64,000 bases of DNA from Escherichia boydii (GCA_041890495.1 CP169086.1:3782001-3846000), one strand, 5' to 3'. Shown: positions 24,938 to 34,411, numbered from the stretch's first letter. Numbers and translations: made by a program. The notes: generated by a model from the sequence alone, not told the origin.

Positions 24938-25812
24938 CAGCTCGCTACATCGCAATTGACTGGGGATCGACCAATCTGCGCGCCTGGCTTTATCAGGGCG
25001 ACCACTGCCTGGAGAGCAGGCAATCAGAAGCAGGCGTCACGCGCCTGAACGGAAAATCTCCGGCTGCGGTGTTAGCAGAAGTCACGACCGACTGGCGTGA
25101 AGAGAAAACGCCAGTGGTAATGGCAGGAATGGTTGGCAGCAACGTCGGCTGGAAAGTTGCACCGTATTTATCTGTTCCTGCCTGTTTTTCGTCTATTGGC
25201 GAACAATTAACGTCAGTTGGCGACAATATCTGGATTATTCCCGGATTATGCGTCTCTCATGACGATAACCACAATGTGATGCGCGGCGAAGAAACACAAT
25301 TGATCGGCGCGCGAACTCTGGCTCCTTCCTCTCTTTATGTTATGCCCGGTACGCATTGCAAATGGGTGCAGGCCGATAGCCAGCAAATCAACGATTTTCG
25401 CACCGTGATGACCGGTGAATTACATCATTTACTGTTAAATCACTCATTGATTGGCGCAGGTTTGCCGCCGCAGGAAAACTCTGCCGATGCCTTCGCGGCT
25501 GGCCTTGAGCGCGGCCTTAATGCGCCCGCCATATTGCCGCAGCTTTTTGAAGTTCGCGCCTCGCATGTGCTGGGAACACTTCCCCGCGAACAGGTCAGCG
25601 AATTTCTCTCTGGTTTGTTGATTGGCGCAGAGGTTGCCAGTATGCGCGACTATGTGACCCATCAACACGCCATCACCCTTGTCGCCGGAACATCGCTGAC
25701 CGCGCGCTACCAGCAAGCCTTTCAGGCGATGGGTTGCGACGTGACGGCGGTGGCGGGCGACACGGCATTTCAGGCTGGTATAAGGAGCATCGCTCATGCA
25801 GTGGCAAACTAA
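24934..25812 (+). CDS. dgoK: 2-dehydro-3-deoxygalactonokinase DgoK
   Basis: 292 residues. It phosphorylates 2-dehydro-3-deoxygalactonate at O6 using ATP, the second step of the DeLey-Doudoroff galactonate pathway. The N-terminal ASKHA phosphate loop is IDWGSTNLRAWL (about 8-19), and PGTHCKWVQ is near residue 138. It overlaps dgoR by 4 bases and dgoA by 17 bases, indicating tight coupling. Confidence 0.96.
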   Translation: MTARYIAIDWGSTNLRAWLYQGDHCLESRQSEAGVTRLNGKSPAAVLAEVTTDWREEKTPVVMAGMVGSNVGWKVAPYLSVPACFSSIGEQLTSVGDNIWIIPGLCVSHDDNHNVMRGEETQLIGARTLAPSSLYVMPGTHCKWVQADSQQINDFRTVMTGELHHLLLNHSLIGAGLPPQENSADAFAAGLERGLNAPAILPQLFEVRASHVLGTLPREQVSEFLSGLLIGAEVASMRDYVTHQHAITLVAGTSLTARYQQAFQAMGCDVTAVAGDTAFQAGIRSIAHAVAN

Positions 25813-26413
25813 ACTTCCGCTGATCGCCATTTTGCGCGGCATTAAGCCCGACGAGGCGCTGGCGCATGTTGGCGCGGTGATTGACGCCGGGTTCGACGCG
25901 GTTGAAATCCCGCTGAATTCCCCACAATGGGAGCAAAGCATTCCCGCCATCGTTGATGCGTATGGCGACAAGGCGTTGATTGGCGCAGGTACGGTACTGA
26001 AACCTGAACAGGTCGATGCGCTCGCCAGGATGGGCTGTCAGCTCATCGTTACGCCCAATATCCATAGTGAAGTGATCCGCCGTGCGGTGGGCTACGGCAT
26101 GACCGTCTGCCCCGGCTGCGCGACGGCGACCGAAGCCTTTACCGCGCTCGAAGCGGGCGCGCAGGCGCTGAAAATATTTCCGTCATCGGCTTTTGGTCCG
26201 CAATACATCAAAGCGTTAAAAGCGGTATTGCCATCGGACATCGCAGTCTTTGCCGTTGGCGGCGTGACGCCAGAAAACCTGGCGCAGTGGATAGACGCAG
26301 GTTGTGCTGGGGCGGGCTTAGGCAGCGATCTCTATCGCGCCGGGCAGTCCGTAGAACGCACCGCGCAGCAGGCAGCAGCATTTGTTAAGGCGTATCGAGA
26401 GGCAGTGCAATGA
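25796..26413 (+). CDS. dgoA: 2-dehydro-3-deoxy-6-phosphogalactonate aldolase DgoA
   Basis: 205-residue class I TIM-barrel aldolase that cleaves KDPGal to pyruvate and glyceraldehyde 3-phosphate. The Schiff-base lysine is in QALKIFPSSAFG (about K126), the general base Glu is in FDAVEIPLNSP (about E37), and the phosphate site is GGVTPENLAQW. It ends by an ATGA overlap with dgoD. Confidence 0.97.
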   Translation: MQWQTKLPLIAILRGIKPDEALAHVGAVIDAGFDAVEIPLNSPQWEQSIPAIVDAYGDKALIGAGTVLKPEQVDALARMGCQLIVTPNIHSEVIRRAVGYGMTVCPGCATATEAFTALEAGAQALKIFPSSAFGPQYIKALKAVLPSDIAVFAVGGVTPENLAQWIDAGCAGAGLGSDLYRAGQSVERTAQQAAAFVKAYREAVQ

Positions 26414-27558
26414 AAATCACCAAAATTACCACGTATCGTTTACCTCCCCGCTGGATGTTCCTGAAAATTGAAACCGATGAAGGCGTGGTCGGCTGGGGCG
26501 AGCCAGTGATTGAAGGCCGCGCCCGCACGGTGGAAGCGGCAGTTCACGAGCTGAGGGACTATTTGATTGGTCAGGATCCATCGCGCATCAACGACTTATG
26601 GCAAGTGATGTATCGCGCCGGATTTTATCGTGGCGGTCCAATCCTGATGAGCGCCATCGCCGGGATCGACCAGGCGTTATGGGATATCAAAGGCAAAGTG
26701 CTGAATGCGCCGGTCTGGCAACTGATGGGCGGCCTGGTTCGCGACAAAATTAAAGCCTACAGTTGGGTCGGCGGCGATCGTCCGGCGGATGTTATCGACG
26801 GCATTAAAACGCTACGCGAAATCGGCTTCGATACCTTTAAACTGAACGGTTGTGAAGAACTGGGGCTAATTGATAACTCCCGCGCGGTAGATGCGGCAGT
26901 CAACACCGTGGCACAAATTCGTGAAGCTTTTGGCAATCAGATTGAGTTTGGTCTTGATTTCCACGGTCGCGTCAGCGCGCCGATGGCGAAAGTGCTGATT
27001 AAAGAACTGGAGCCGTATCGCCCACTGTTTATTGAAGAGCCGGTGCTGGCAGAACAAGCCGAATACTACCCGAAACTGGCGGCACAAACGCATATTCCGC
27101 TGGCGGCGGGTGAGCGCATGTTCTCACGCTTCGATTTTAAACGCGTGCTGGAGGCGGGCGGTATTTCGATTCTGCAACCGGATCTCTCCCACGCGGGCGG
27201 TATTACCGAATGCTACAAAATTGCCGGAATGGCAGAAGCCTATGATGTGACCCTTGCGCCGCACTGTCCGCTCGGACCGATTGCACTGGCGGCTTGTCTG
27301 CATATCGACTTTGTTTCCTATAACGCGGTACTTCAGGAACAAAGTATGGGCATTCATTACAACAAAGGCGCGGAGTTACTCGACTTTGTGAAAAACAAAG
27401 AAGACTTCAGCATGGTTGGCGGCTTCTTTAAACCGTTAACGAAACCGGGCTTAGGCGTGGAAATCGACGAAGCTAAAGTTATTGAGTTCAGTAAAAATGC
27501 CCCGGACTGGCGTAATCCGCTCTGGCGTCATGAAGATAACAGCGTAGCAGAGTGGTAA
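26410..27558 (+). CDS. dgoD: D-galactonate dehydratase DgoD
   Basis: 382-residue enolase-superfamily dehydratase of the mandelate racemase group, first step of D-galactonate catabolism. Metal ligands are in GLDFHGRVS (D183 and the acid H185), FIEEPV (E209) and AAGERM (E235), and the general base His is in APHCPLGP (about H285). The length equals E. coli DgoD. It is followed by a 119-base gap before dgoT, large enough for an internal promoter. Confidence 0.97.
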   Translation: MKITKITTYRLPPRWMFLKIETDEGVVGWGEPVIEGRARTVEAAVHELRDYLIGQDPSRINDLWQVMYRAGFYRGGPILMSAIAGIDQALWDIKGKVLNAPVWQLMGGLVRDKIKAYSWVGGDRPADVIDGIKTLREIGFDTFKLNGCEELGLIDNSRAVDAAVNTVAQIREAFGNQIEFGLDFHGRVSAPMAKVLIKELEPYRPLFIEEPVLAEQAEYYPKLAAQTHIPLAAGERMFSRFDFKRVLEAGGISILQPDLSHAGGITECYKIAGMAEAYDVTLAPHCPLGPIALAACLHIDFVSYNAVLQEQSMGIHYNKGAELLDFVKNKEDFSMVGGFFKPLTKPGLGVEIDEAKVIEFSKNAPDWRNPLWRHEDNSVAEW

Positions 27559-27677
27559 TTCCTGCCACGTAAGCCCCTCATCGGGCACTAAAACAGCAAT
27601 ACAAAAATATAACCCTCTGTAAATTACAGGGCATGGTGAGCGGCTTCGCTATGCCCAAAATCTGGAGAAAGCTCGCT

Positions 27678-28970
27678 ATGGATATTCCCGTTAATGCAGC
27701 AAAGCCGGGGCGTCGGCGTTATCTGACGCTGGTGATGATCTTTATTACGGTGGTCATTTGTTATGTTGACCGCGCTAACCTGGCCGTGGCTTCCGCCCAT
27801 ATTCAGGAAGAGTTCGGCATTACGAAAGCGGAAATGGGCTATGTATTTTCGGCCTTCGCCTGGCTTTATACGCTATGCCAGATCCCCGGCGGTTGGTTTT
27901 TAGATCGCGTAGGTTCTCGCGTGACTTATTTTATTGCGATATTTGGTTGGTCAGTGGCGACTTTATTCCAGGGCTTTGCCACGGGATTAATGTCATTAAT
28001 TGGTCTGCGTGCGATAACCGGTATTTTCGAAGCGCCCGCTTTCCCGACCAATAACCGGATGGTGACCAGCTGGTTCCCGGAACATGAACGCGCTTCCGCC
28101 GTTGGTTTTTATACGTCTGGTCAGTTTGTCGGTCTGGCGTTTTTGACTCCGCTGCTGATCTGGATTCAGGAGATGTTGAGCTGGCACTGGGTGTTCATTG
28201 TCACTGGTGGTATCGGCATTATCTGGTCGCTGATTTGGTTTAAGGTTTATCAGCCGCCGCGCCTGACCAAAGGTATCAGCAAAGCTGAACTGGATTACAT
28301 TCGTGATGGCGGCGGTCTGGTGGATGGTGATGCGCCGGTGAAAAAAGAGGCACGTCAGCCGTTAACAGCCAAAGACTGGAAGCTGGTGTTCCATCGTAAA
28401 CTGATCGGCGTTTATCTTGGGCAATTTGCGGTGGCTTCTACACTGTGGTTTTTCTTAACCTGGTTCCCGAACTATTTAACCCAGGAAAAAGGAATCACGG
28501 CGCTGAAAGCAGGCTTTATGACCACGGTGCCATTCCTCGCGGCGTTTGTCGGCGTCCTGCTCTCTGGCTGGGTCGCGGATCTGCTGGTACGTAAGGGCTT
28601 TTCACTGGGCTTTGCGCGTAAAACGCCGATTATCTGCGGCTTGCTGATCTCCACCTGCATTATGGGCGCTAACTACACTAACGATCCGATGATGATTATG
28701 TGCCTGATGGCGCTGGCATTCTTCGGTAACGGTTTTGCTTCGATTACCTGGTCGCTGGTCTCTTCTCTGGCACCGATGCGCCTGATTGGTTTAACCGGCG
28801 GCGTGTTTAACTTCGCCGGTGGTCTGGGCGGCATCACCGTTCCGCTGGTGGTGGGGTACCTGGCGCAGGGTTACGGTTTCGCACCTGCACTGGTTTATAT
28901 CTCCGCCGTCGCGTTGATTGGCGCGCTCTCTTACATCCTGCTGGTGGGCGATGTGAAGCGCGTTGGCTAA
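27678..28970 (+). CDS. dgoT: D-galactonate:H+ symporter DgoT
   Basis: 430 residues from the ATG at 27678, with GGAGAAAG upstream; an in-frame ATG at 27633 would give 445 residues, and published residue numbering (D46, R47, E133) fits that longer form. It is a major facilitator of the anion:cation symporter family with 12 segments. The key acidic/basic pair is in [10 protein letters not shown] (D31-R32 in this numbering), and the [20 protein letters not shown] block is near residue 370. It completes the dgo operon, importing the substrate for DgoD, DgoK and DgoA. Confidence 0.95.
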
Positions 28971-28985
28971 TCTCTACGGATGTTT

Positions 28986-29016
28986 TACCCTGATGCACTC
29001 ACCGTGCATCAGGGTA
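28986..29016. promoter_or_regulatory. Perfect 13-bp hairpin at the yidR translation start
   Basis: TACCCTGATGCAC (28986-28998) and GTGCATCAGGGTA (29004-29016) form a stem with a 5-base loop. The only purine-rich ribosome site for yidR (AGGG) is in the 3' arm, 5 bases before the ATG. It may end the dgo transcript or hide the yidR start; it lacks a clean T tract. Confidence 0.55.
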
Positions 29017-29021
29017 TCCTC

Positions 29022-30252
29022 ATGAAACAGATAACCTTTGCTCCCCGTAATCACCTGCTCACCAATACCAATACCTGGACGCCCGACAGCCAGTGGCTGG
29101 TATTTGACGTGCGTCCTTCTGGCGCGTCGTTTACCGGAGAGAGCATTGAGCGTGTGAATATCCATACCGGCGAGGTCGAGGTTATCTATCGTGCGTCACA
29201 GGGCGCACACGTCGGCGTGGTGACCGTTCATCCGAAGTCAGAGAAGTATGTCTTCATCCACGGCCCGGAAAATCCTGATGAAACATGGCATTACGACTTC
29301 CATCATCGGCGCGGAGTGATTGTTGAAGGCGGCAAGATGAGTAACCTTGATGCGATGGATATTACCGCGCCGTATACGCCTGGAGCGCTGCGCGGCGGCA
29401 GCCATGTGCATGTCTTTAGCCCGAACGGTGAAAGGGTGAGCTTTACCTATAACGACCATGTAATGCATCAACTCGATCCGGCGCTGGATTTGCGAAACGT
29501 CGGTGTTGCTGCACCGTTTGGCCCGGTCAATGTACAAAAGCAGCATCCGCGTGAGTACAGCGGTAGCCACTGGTGCGTGCTGGTGAGTAAAACCACGCCC
29601 ACGCCGCAGCCAGGCAGTGATGAAATCAATCGTGCTTATGAAGAAGGATGGGTAGGAAATCACACGCTGGCGTTTATTGGCGACACACTTTCGCCAAAGG
29701 GCGAGAAAGTGCCGGAGCTGTTTATCGTTGAGTTACCGCAAGATGAAGCTGGCTGGAAAGCGGCAGGTGATGCGCCGTTAAGTGGAACGGAAACCACCCT
29801 GCCCGCGCCACCGCGCGGCGTCGTGCAGCGACGTTTAACCTTTACCCACCATCGGGCTTATCCGGGGTTAGTCAACGTCCCGCGCCACTGGGTGCGCTGT
29901 AATCCGCAGGGTACGCAAATCGCGTTTTTTAATGCGTGATGATAACGGCATTGTGCAACTATGGCTTATCTCGCCACAGGGCGGCGAGCCGCGCCAGTTA
30001 ACCCATAACAAAACGGATATTCAGTCTGCATTTAACTGGCACCCTTCCGGGAACATGCTGGGATGTGTTCTTGAAAACCGGATCGCCTGCTGCGACGCAC
30101 AGACCGGAGAGGTGACGTTTTTGACGTCCGATCACGGCAACCCGCCGTCTGCTGATGCGGTCGTGTTTTCCCCGGACGGGCGCTTTATTGCGTGGATGGA
30201 AGAGACAGGGGGTTTCCGTCAGCTTTGGTTAACGGAAACCGCACAGAACTAG
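29022..30252 (+). pseudogene. yidR: yidR, split by a one-base frameshift
   Basis: E. coli YidR is a 415-residue WD40-like beta-propeller protein (DUF3748) of unknown function. Here the frame from the ATG at 29022 runs 305 residues and stops at 29939 after GTQIAFFNA. The rest continues in the next frame from 29932 (MRDDNGIVQLWL) to 30252. Removing one base in the run at 29925-29932 restores IAFFMRDDNG and a 409-residue protein. So it carries a single-base insertion in a T/A run, either a real mutation or a sequencing error. The first part looks identical to K-12, while the last 60 residues are diverged. Confidence 0.85.
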
Positions 30253-30581
30253 CGTGGAGGCATGGCAGCGGGCGGGATAACGGCGTTTGTCGCCAGATTT
30301 TCCTGCTCGCTTTTTTCTACGCGCGAGCGTACGGAGTTGTCCTTACGAAACATATCCCACGGCAGCAAAAGCGTATCCGCCACGGCCGTAAACGGCATAT
30401 CCAGGATAACCAGGGATTTGGTGCCCCAGTTTGTATCGTCATCGGAGATCATCGCCGCGCTGGCGCGCGTCCCCGGATATGTTCCTTCTTTACCGCCGGT
30501 GTGAGACATCACGCTCGAACACCCGCAAAGTAAAACAACCCCGCTGAACGTCGTCAGCTTTATCAGAACATTTTTCATCAT
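30249..30581 (-). CDS. yidQ: Lipoprotein YidQ
   Basis: 110 residues from the ATG at 30581 (a second ATG follows immediately at 30578). The signal peptide ends in a lipobox LLCGC-S near residue 20, so the mature protein is lipid-anchored. The body matches the DUF1375 family: SVMSHTGGKEGTYPGTRAS followed by a hydrophobic MPFTAVADTLLLPWDMFRK segment. The function is unknown. Its 3' end overlaps the 3' end of yidR by 4 bases, convergent. Confidence 0.9.
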   Translation of the reverse strand: MMKNVLIKLTTFSGVVLLCGCSSVMSHTGGKEGTYPGTRASAAMISDDDTNWGTKSLVILDMPFTAVADTLLLPWDMFRKDNSVRSRVEKSEQENLATNAVIPPAAMPPR

Positions 30582-30760
30582 CACTCAGTCATCGTTAATG
30601 GCACTGCATAGACCTGCAACTCAGGGTTATAGCGAGCCTTATCCAAAATGGATAGCCCGATAACCCCGCACTGTGGCAGCCATCGCAATTTAACCCTTTG
30701 TGCTGTTGTCCCAGTCTAAGCGAGATGCAGGAAAGTGCAAAAAAAAGTGCAGTCGTCGCG

Positions 30761-30790
30761 CTTGAAAAGCCCGGTTGCAGACCCATTTTA
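30761..30790 (+). promoter_or_regulatory. Sigma-32 heat-shock promoter of ibpA
   Basis: The -35 box CTTGAA (30761-30766), preceded by a GC-rich TCGCG, and the -10 box CCCATTTTA (30782-30790) fit the sigma-32 consensus CTTGAA-N13-15-CCCCATNT. Transcription should start near 30797, giving a leader of about 100 bases. Confidence 0.8.
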
Positions 30791-30796
30791 AGAATA

Positions 30797-30895
30797 CGAC
30801 CCGATAACGAACTCGCCTGATGGGTGTTCGGGGGGCGCAAAGGCCTGTCCATGGTGGAAGGCTTAATTTTCTCGCTGATTTCAGGAGTTTTATTT
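30797..30895 (+). promoter_or_regulatory. Probable ROSE-like RNA thermometer in the ibpA leader
   Basis: The ibpA 5' UTR folds into at least one clear hairpin, GCCTgTCCA/TGGAAGGC (30843-30862). The ribosome site CAGGAG (30882-30887) lies next to CTCGCTGATTT (30871-30881), the UCGCU-type anti-Shine-Dalgarno element of ROSE thermometers. E. coli ibpA is known to be translated only on melting of such a leader. The remaining part of this 315-base yidQ-ibpA gap shows nothing coding. Confidence 0.7.
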
Positions 30896-31306
30896 ATGCG
30901 TAACTTCGATCTTTCTCCGCTATACCGTTCTGCAATTGGTTTTGACCGCCTGTTTAACCATTTAGAAAATAACCAAAGCCAGAGCAACGGCTACCCTCCA
31001 TACAATGTTGAGCTGGTTGACGAAAACCACTACCGCATCGCCATTGCCGTCGCCGGTTTTGCAGAAAACGAACTGGAGATCACCGCGCAGGACAACCTGC
31101 TGGTGGTGAAAGGTTCCCATACGGCCGAGCAGAAAGAACGTACCTACCTTTACCAGGGCATCGCCGAGCGCAACTTTGAACGCAAGTTCCAGTTAGCCGA
31201 GAACATTCACGTGAAAGGCGCGAACCTGGTCAACGGCCTGCTGTTTATCGAACTGGAACGTGTGATTCCGGAAGAGAAAAAACCGCGTCGTATCGAAATT
31301 AACTAA
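30896..31306 (+). CDS. ibpA: Small heat-shock protein IbpA
   Basis: 136-residue alpha-crystallin-type holdase that binds aggregating proteins with IbpB and hands them to ClpB/DnaK. The ATG at 30896 follows CAGGAG. The alpha-crystallin domain covers about 35-125 (PPYNVELVDENHYRIAIAV to NGLLFIELERVIPE), and the C-terminal IEIN motif (IxI-like) mediates oligomerisation. It lacks one Gly relative to the 137-residue K-12 protein and has several substitutions, so it belongs to the diverged block. A sigma-32 promoter and thermometer leader lie upstream. Confidence 0.96.
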   Translation: MRNFDLSPLYRSAIGFDRLFNHLENNQSQSNGYPPYNVELVDENHYRIAIAVAGFAENELEITAQDNLLVVKGSHTAEQKERTYLYQGIAERNFERKFQLAENIHVKGANLVNGLLFIELERVIPEEKKPRRIEIN

Positions 31307-31441
31307 TTATGCGGGTCGCGCGAGCGGCCCACCCAGACTTGCTTGCCGTAACGGGAGCATATGCGAATCCATCCGGATTTGCAGGAACAACTGCGCACAA
31401 AATAAACTGTGCCGAACTCGCTTCTCAGAAGGAGATTTAGT

Positions 31442-31870
31442 ATGCGTAACTACGATTTATCCCCCTTACTTCGTCAGTGGATTGGTTTTGACAAACTGGC
31501 TAACGCCCTGCAAAACACCGCTGAGCAACAGACGTTTCCGCCGTACAACATCGAAAAAAGCGACGATAACCACTATCGCATCACCCTGGCGCTGGCCGGC
31601 TTCCGTCAGGAGGATCTGGATATCCAGCTCGAAGGCACGCGTCTGACCGTGAAAGGTACGCCGGAGAAACAAGAGACCGAAACCAAATGGCTGCATCAGG
31701 GGCTGGTTAATCAGCCGTTTAGCCTGAGCTTTACCCTGGCAGACCATATGGACGTCTCCGGCGCAACGTTTACCAACGGGCTGCTGCATATTGACCTGAC
31801 CCGCAACGTGCCGGAAGCCATCGCGCCGCAGCGTATCGCCATTAGCGACCGGCCGGCGTTAAACAGTTAA
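31442..31870 (+). CDS. ibpB: Small heat-shock protein IbpB
   Basis: 142 residues from the ATG at 31442, after AAGGAG. It is the partner of IbpA in the same operon, with a 135-base gap. The alpha-crystallin domain lies at about 35-125, with the terminal RIAI motif. Its leader contains a GGGTCGC/GCGGCCC hairpin just after ibpA, and a short CTTC-TCA-GAAG stem that occludes part of the ribosome site, in line with the thermometer control known for E. coli ibpB. The protein is diverged from K-12 IbpB throughout. Confidence 0.96.
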   Translation: MRNYDLSPLLRQWIGFDKLANALQNTAEQQTFPPYNIEKSDDNHYRITLALAGFRQEDLDIQLEGTRLTVKGTPEKQETETKWLHQGLVNQPFSLSFTLADHMDVSGATFTNGLLHIDLTRNVPEAIAPQRIAISDRPALNS

Positions 31871-31887
31871 TAGTGTGGGGGCTGATG

Positions 31888-31922
31888 CCCTCACCCCGGC
31901 CCTCTCCCACAGGGAGAGGGTG
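31888..31922. repeat. boxC-like palindrome between ibpB and yidE
   Basis: CCCTCACCCCGGCCCTCTCC followed by CACAGGGAGAGGGTG, self-complementary and related to the copies at 2818, 55797 and 56854. Confidence 0.55.
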
Positions 31923-31932
31923 AAAAGCTAAA

Positions 31933-31956
31933 GCCCTGCCCCGGCAGGGCTTTTTT
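31933..31956 (+). terminator. ibpAB terminator
   Basis: GCCCTGCC (31933-31940) and GGCAGGGC (31943-31950) form the stem, followed by TTTTTT. Confidence 0.9.
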
Positions 31957-32035
31957 GTGCGCCATCGCCCATACAACCGTCCACGGCTCTGAGAGAATCC
32001 TTGACATAACTAAGGTTATGCCAAGGAAGTGGATC

Positions 32036-33697
32036 ATGAGTGATATCGCGTTAACCGTCAGCGTGTTGGCCCTGGTCGCTGTTGTTGGCCTGTGGATAGG
32101 GAATATCAAAATCCGCGGCGTCGGGTTTGGGATAGGCGGGGTGCTGTTTGGCGGCATTTTTGTCGGCCACTTTGCCGACCAGCTCGGGCTGGTGCTGAGC
32201 GCCGAAATGCTTCACTTTACCCAGGAGTTCGGCCTGATCCTGTTCGTCTATACCATCGGGATTCAGGTGGGGCCGGGCTTCTTCGCCTCTCTTTGTGTCT
32301 CCGGATTGCGGCTCAACCTGTTTGCCCTCGGCATTGTGGTGATGGGCGGGCTGGTCACCGCCATTCTGCATAAAATCTTTGCTATCCCTCTGCCCGTGGT
32401 GTTGGGTATTTTCTCCGGGGCGGTCACCAACACGCCCGCGCTCGGTGCCGGACAGCAAATCCTGCGCGATTTGGGCATCGAACCCGGCATCGTCGATCAG
32501 ATGGGGATGAGCTACGCCATGGCCTATCCGTTTGGTATTTGCGGCATTCTGCTCTCCATGTGGCTGGTCCGCGTCCTGTTTCGCATTAACGTCGATAAAG
32601 AGGCGAAGGACCACGAAACCACGCTCACCAACGGCCATATGCCGATCAAAACCATCAACATTCGGGTTGATAACCCCAACCTTAACAATATGGCGATTCA
32701 GGACGTGCCGATCCTGAACAGCGCCAATATCATCTGCTCCCGCCTTAAGCGCGACGATATGCTGATGGTCCCCGCGCCCGGCACCATTATTCAGCAGGGC
32801 GATCTGCTGCATCTGGTCGGCCAGCCCGGCGATTTAAACAACGCGCGGCTGGTGATTGGTCAGGAAGTGGATACCTCGCTCTCAACGCGCGGCACCGATA
32901 TGCGGGTGGAACGCGTTGTAGTAACTAACGAGCACGTACTGGGCAAAAAAATACGCGATCTGCAGGTAAAAGAACGCTACGACGTAGTGATCTCACGTCT
33001 CAACCGTGCGGGTGTCGAGCTGGTCGCCAGCCCGGAAGCCAGCCTACAGTTCGGGGATATCCTTAACCTGGTGGGTCGTCCGTCGTCCATCGACGCCGTG
33101 GCGGATATGGTGGGTAACGCCCAGCAGAAACTGCAGCAGGTGCAGATGCTGCCGGTGTTTATCGGGATCGGGCTCGGCGTGCTGCTCGGCTCTATTCCGC
33201 TGTACGTGCCGGGCTTCCCGGTTGCGCTCAAGCTGGGCCTGGCGGGCGGGCCGCTGATTATGGCGCTGATCCTCGGGCGTATCGGCTGCATCGGTAAGCT
33301 CTACTGGTTTATGCCGCCGAGCGCCAACCTGGCGCTGCGCGAGCTGGGCATCGTCCTGTTCCTGGCGGTGGTCGGGCTGAAGTCCGGCGGGGATTTTGTT
33401 GATACGCTGGTCAAGGGCGAAGGGATGAGCTGGGTCGGCTACGGCATATTTATCACGGCGATCCCGCTGCTGACGGTGGGCATACTGGCGCGGATGTTCG
33501 CCAAAATGAACTACCTGACCCTGTGCGGCATGCTGGCGGGCTCCATGACCGATCCGCCAGCGCTGGCCTTTGCCAACAACCTGCACGCCACCAGCGGCGC
33601 GGCCGCGCTCTCCTATGCTACCGTCTATCCGCTGGTGATGTTCCTGCGCATCATCACCCCGCAGCTACTGGCGGTGCTGTTCTGGGGAATGGGCTAG
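32036..33697 (+). CDS. yidE: AspT/YidE-family transporter with RCK domains
   Basis: 553 residues from the ATG at 32036 (MSDIALTVS), the E. coli YidE length. Hydrophobic blocks at about 5-185 and 370-553 flank two central RCK_C (TrkA-C) domains (about 190-360) recognisable by GDLLHLVGQPGDL and GDILNLVGRPSSI. The duplicated membrane motif GAVTNTPALGAGQQ and GSMTDPPALAFANN is typical of the aspartate:alanine exchanger family. The substrate is unknown. Upstream is the inverted repeat CATAAC/GTTATG (32005-32020). The 3' end overlaps yidP by 33 bases, convergent. Confidence 0.92.
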   Translation: MSDIALTVSVLALVAVVGLWIGNIKIRGVGFGIGGVLFGGIFVGHFADQLGLVLSAEMLHFTQEFGLILFVYTIGIQVGPGFFASLCVSGLRLNLFALGIVVMGGLVTAILHKIFAIPLPVVLGIFSGAVTNTPALGAGQQILRDLGIEPGIVDQMGMSYAMAYPFGICGILLSMWLVRVLFRINVDKEAKDHETTLTNGHMPIKTINIRVDNPNLNNMAIQDVPILNSANIICSRLKRDDMLMVPAPGTIIQQGDLLHLVGQPGDLNNARLVIGQEVDTSLSTRGTDMRVERVVVTNEHVLGKKIRDLQVKERYDVVISRLNRAGVELVASPEASLQFGDILNLVGRPSSIDAVADMVGNAQQKLQQVQMLPVFIGIGLGVLLGSIPLYVPGFPVALKLGLAGGPLIMALILGRIGCIGKLYWFMPPSANLALRELGIVLFLAVVGLKSGGDFVDTLVKGEGMSWVGYGIFITAIPLLTVGILARMFAKMNYLTLCGMLAGSMTDPPALAFANNLHATSGAAALSYATVYPLVMFLRIITPQLLAVLFWGMG

Positions 33698-34411
33698 CAG
33701 GTCGTCCGGGTGGATGCGCCGCAGATGGTAGTCCACCTGGTAATCACTGGTGTTTCGGAACATCACGGAATAATTGAGGAATTCGCCGCTGTCGCTGTAG
33801 GAAAGAGACGTAATGCGCAGCAGCGGCGTTTGTTCCGGAAGATTCATATAACCCGCCAGCGTTTTATCTGCCAGCACCGGCGTCAGGCTCTCGTAGTTGC
33901 CGCTGATGGTGATCCCGCACTCCTTCTCGATGTAATCAAACTTAGACCCTTCAAGATGTGCCAGAGAGAGGTTGCGAAACAGCTTCACCGGCATAAAGCT
34001 GTCCTCCAGCATCAGCGGTTTTCCGTCCACGTAGCGCACCCGTCGGGAAAAGTAGATCCGCTCATCCACCTGAATCCGAAGCTGGCTGGCGATGGCGGGC
34101 GGGGCGGGCATCACTTCAAACTGTAAGACCTTACTCTGTACCTCTTTACCCTGCTGACGCAGCACCTCCACCAGCCCGGTCAGGTTGGTGGTTTCGTGGT
34201 GAACGTCTTTGCGCGACACAAACGTGCCGCTGCCGTGCCGCCGCTCAACCAGACCCCAGCTCACCAGCAGATCCAGCGCCTTGCGGATGGTCATTCGCGC
34301 CACGCCGAACTCCTGCGCCAGCGCTTTTTCGCCCGGCAGCGGGCTGCCGATGTTGTAGTCCGACGAATTCAGCCGCAGCCGCAATCTGTCGGCGATAGAT
34401 TTATAGATCAC
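33665..34411 (-). CDS. yidP: GntR-family regulator YidP
   Basis: 248 residues of the HutC/UTRA subfamily. The winged HTH at about 1-70 has PLPGEKALAQEFGVARMTIRKA and the wing RRHGSGTFV. The UTRA effector domain at about 95-235 normally binds a phosphorylated sugar. It is divergent from glvC, so it is the likely repressor of the alpha-glucoside PTS operon, sensing a 6-phospho-alpha-glucoside by analogy with TreR. It is about ten residues longer than K-12 YidP; the extra end lies over the yidE 3' end. Confidence 0.9.
   Translation of the reverse strand: MIYKSIADRLRLRLNSSDYNIGSPLPGEKALAQEFGVARMTIRKALDLLVSWGLVERRHGSGTFVSRKDVHHETTNLTGLVEVLRQQGKEVQSKVLQFEVMPAPPAIASQLRIQVDERIYFSRRVRYVDGKPLMLEDSFMPVKLFRNLSLAHLEGSKFDYIEKECGITISGNYESLTPVLADKTLAGYMNLPEQTPLLRITSLSYSDSGEFLNYSVMFRNTSDYQVDYHLRRIHPDDLLAHSPEQHRQ

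Noticed and set aside
31307..31441. A sigma-54 promoter before ibpB
   Set aside because: A TTGCTT is present, but no correctly spaced GG element upstream; not convincing.
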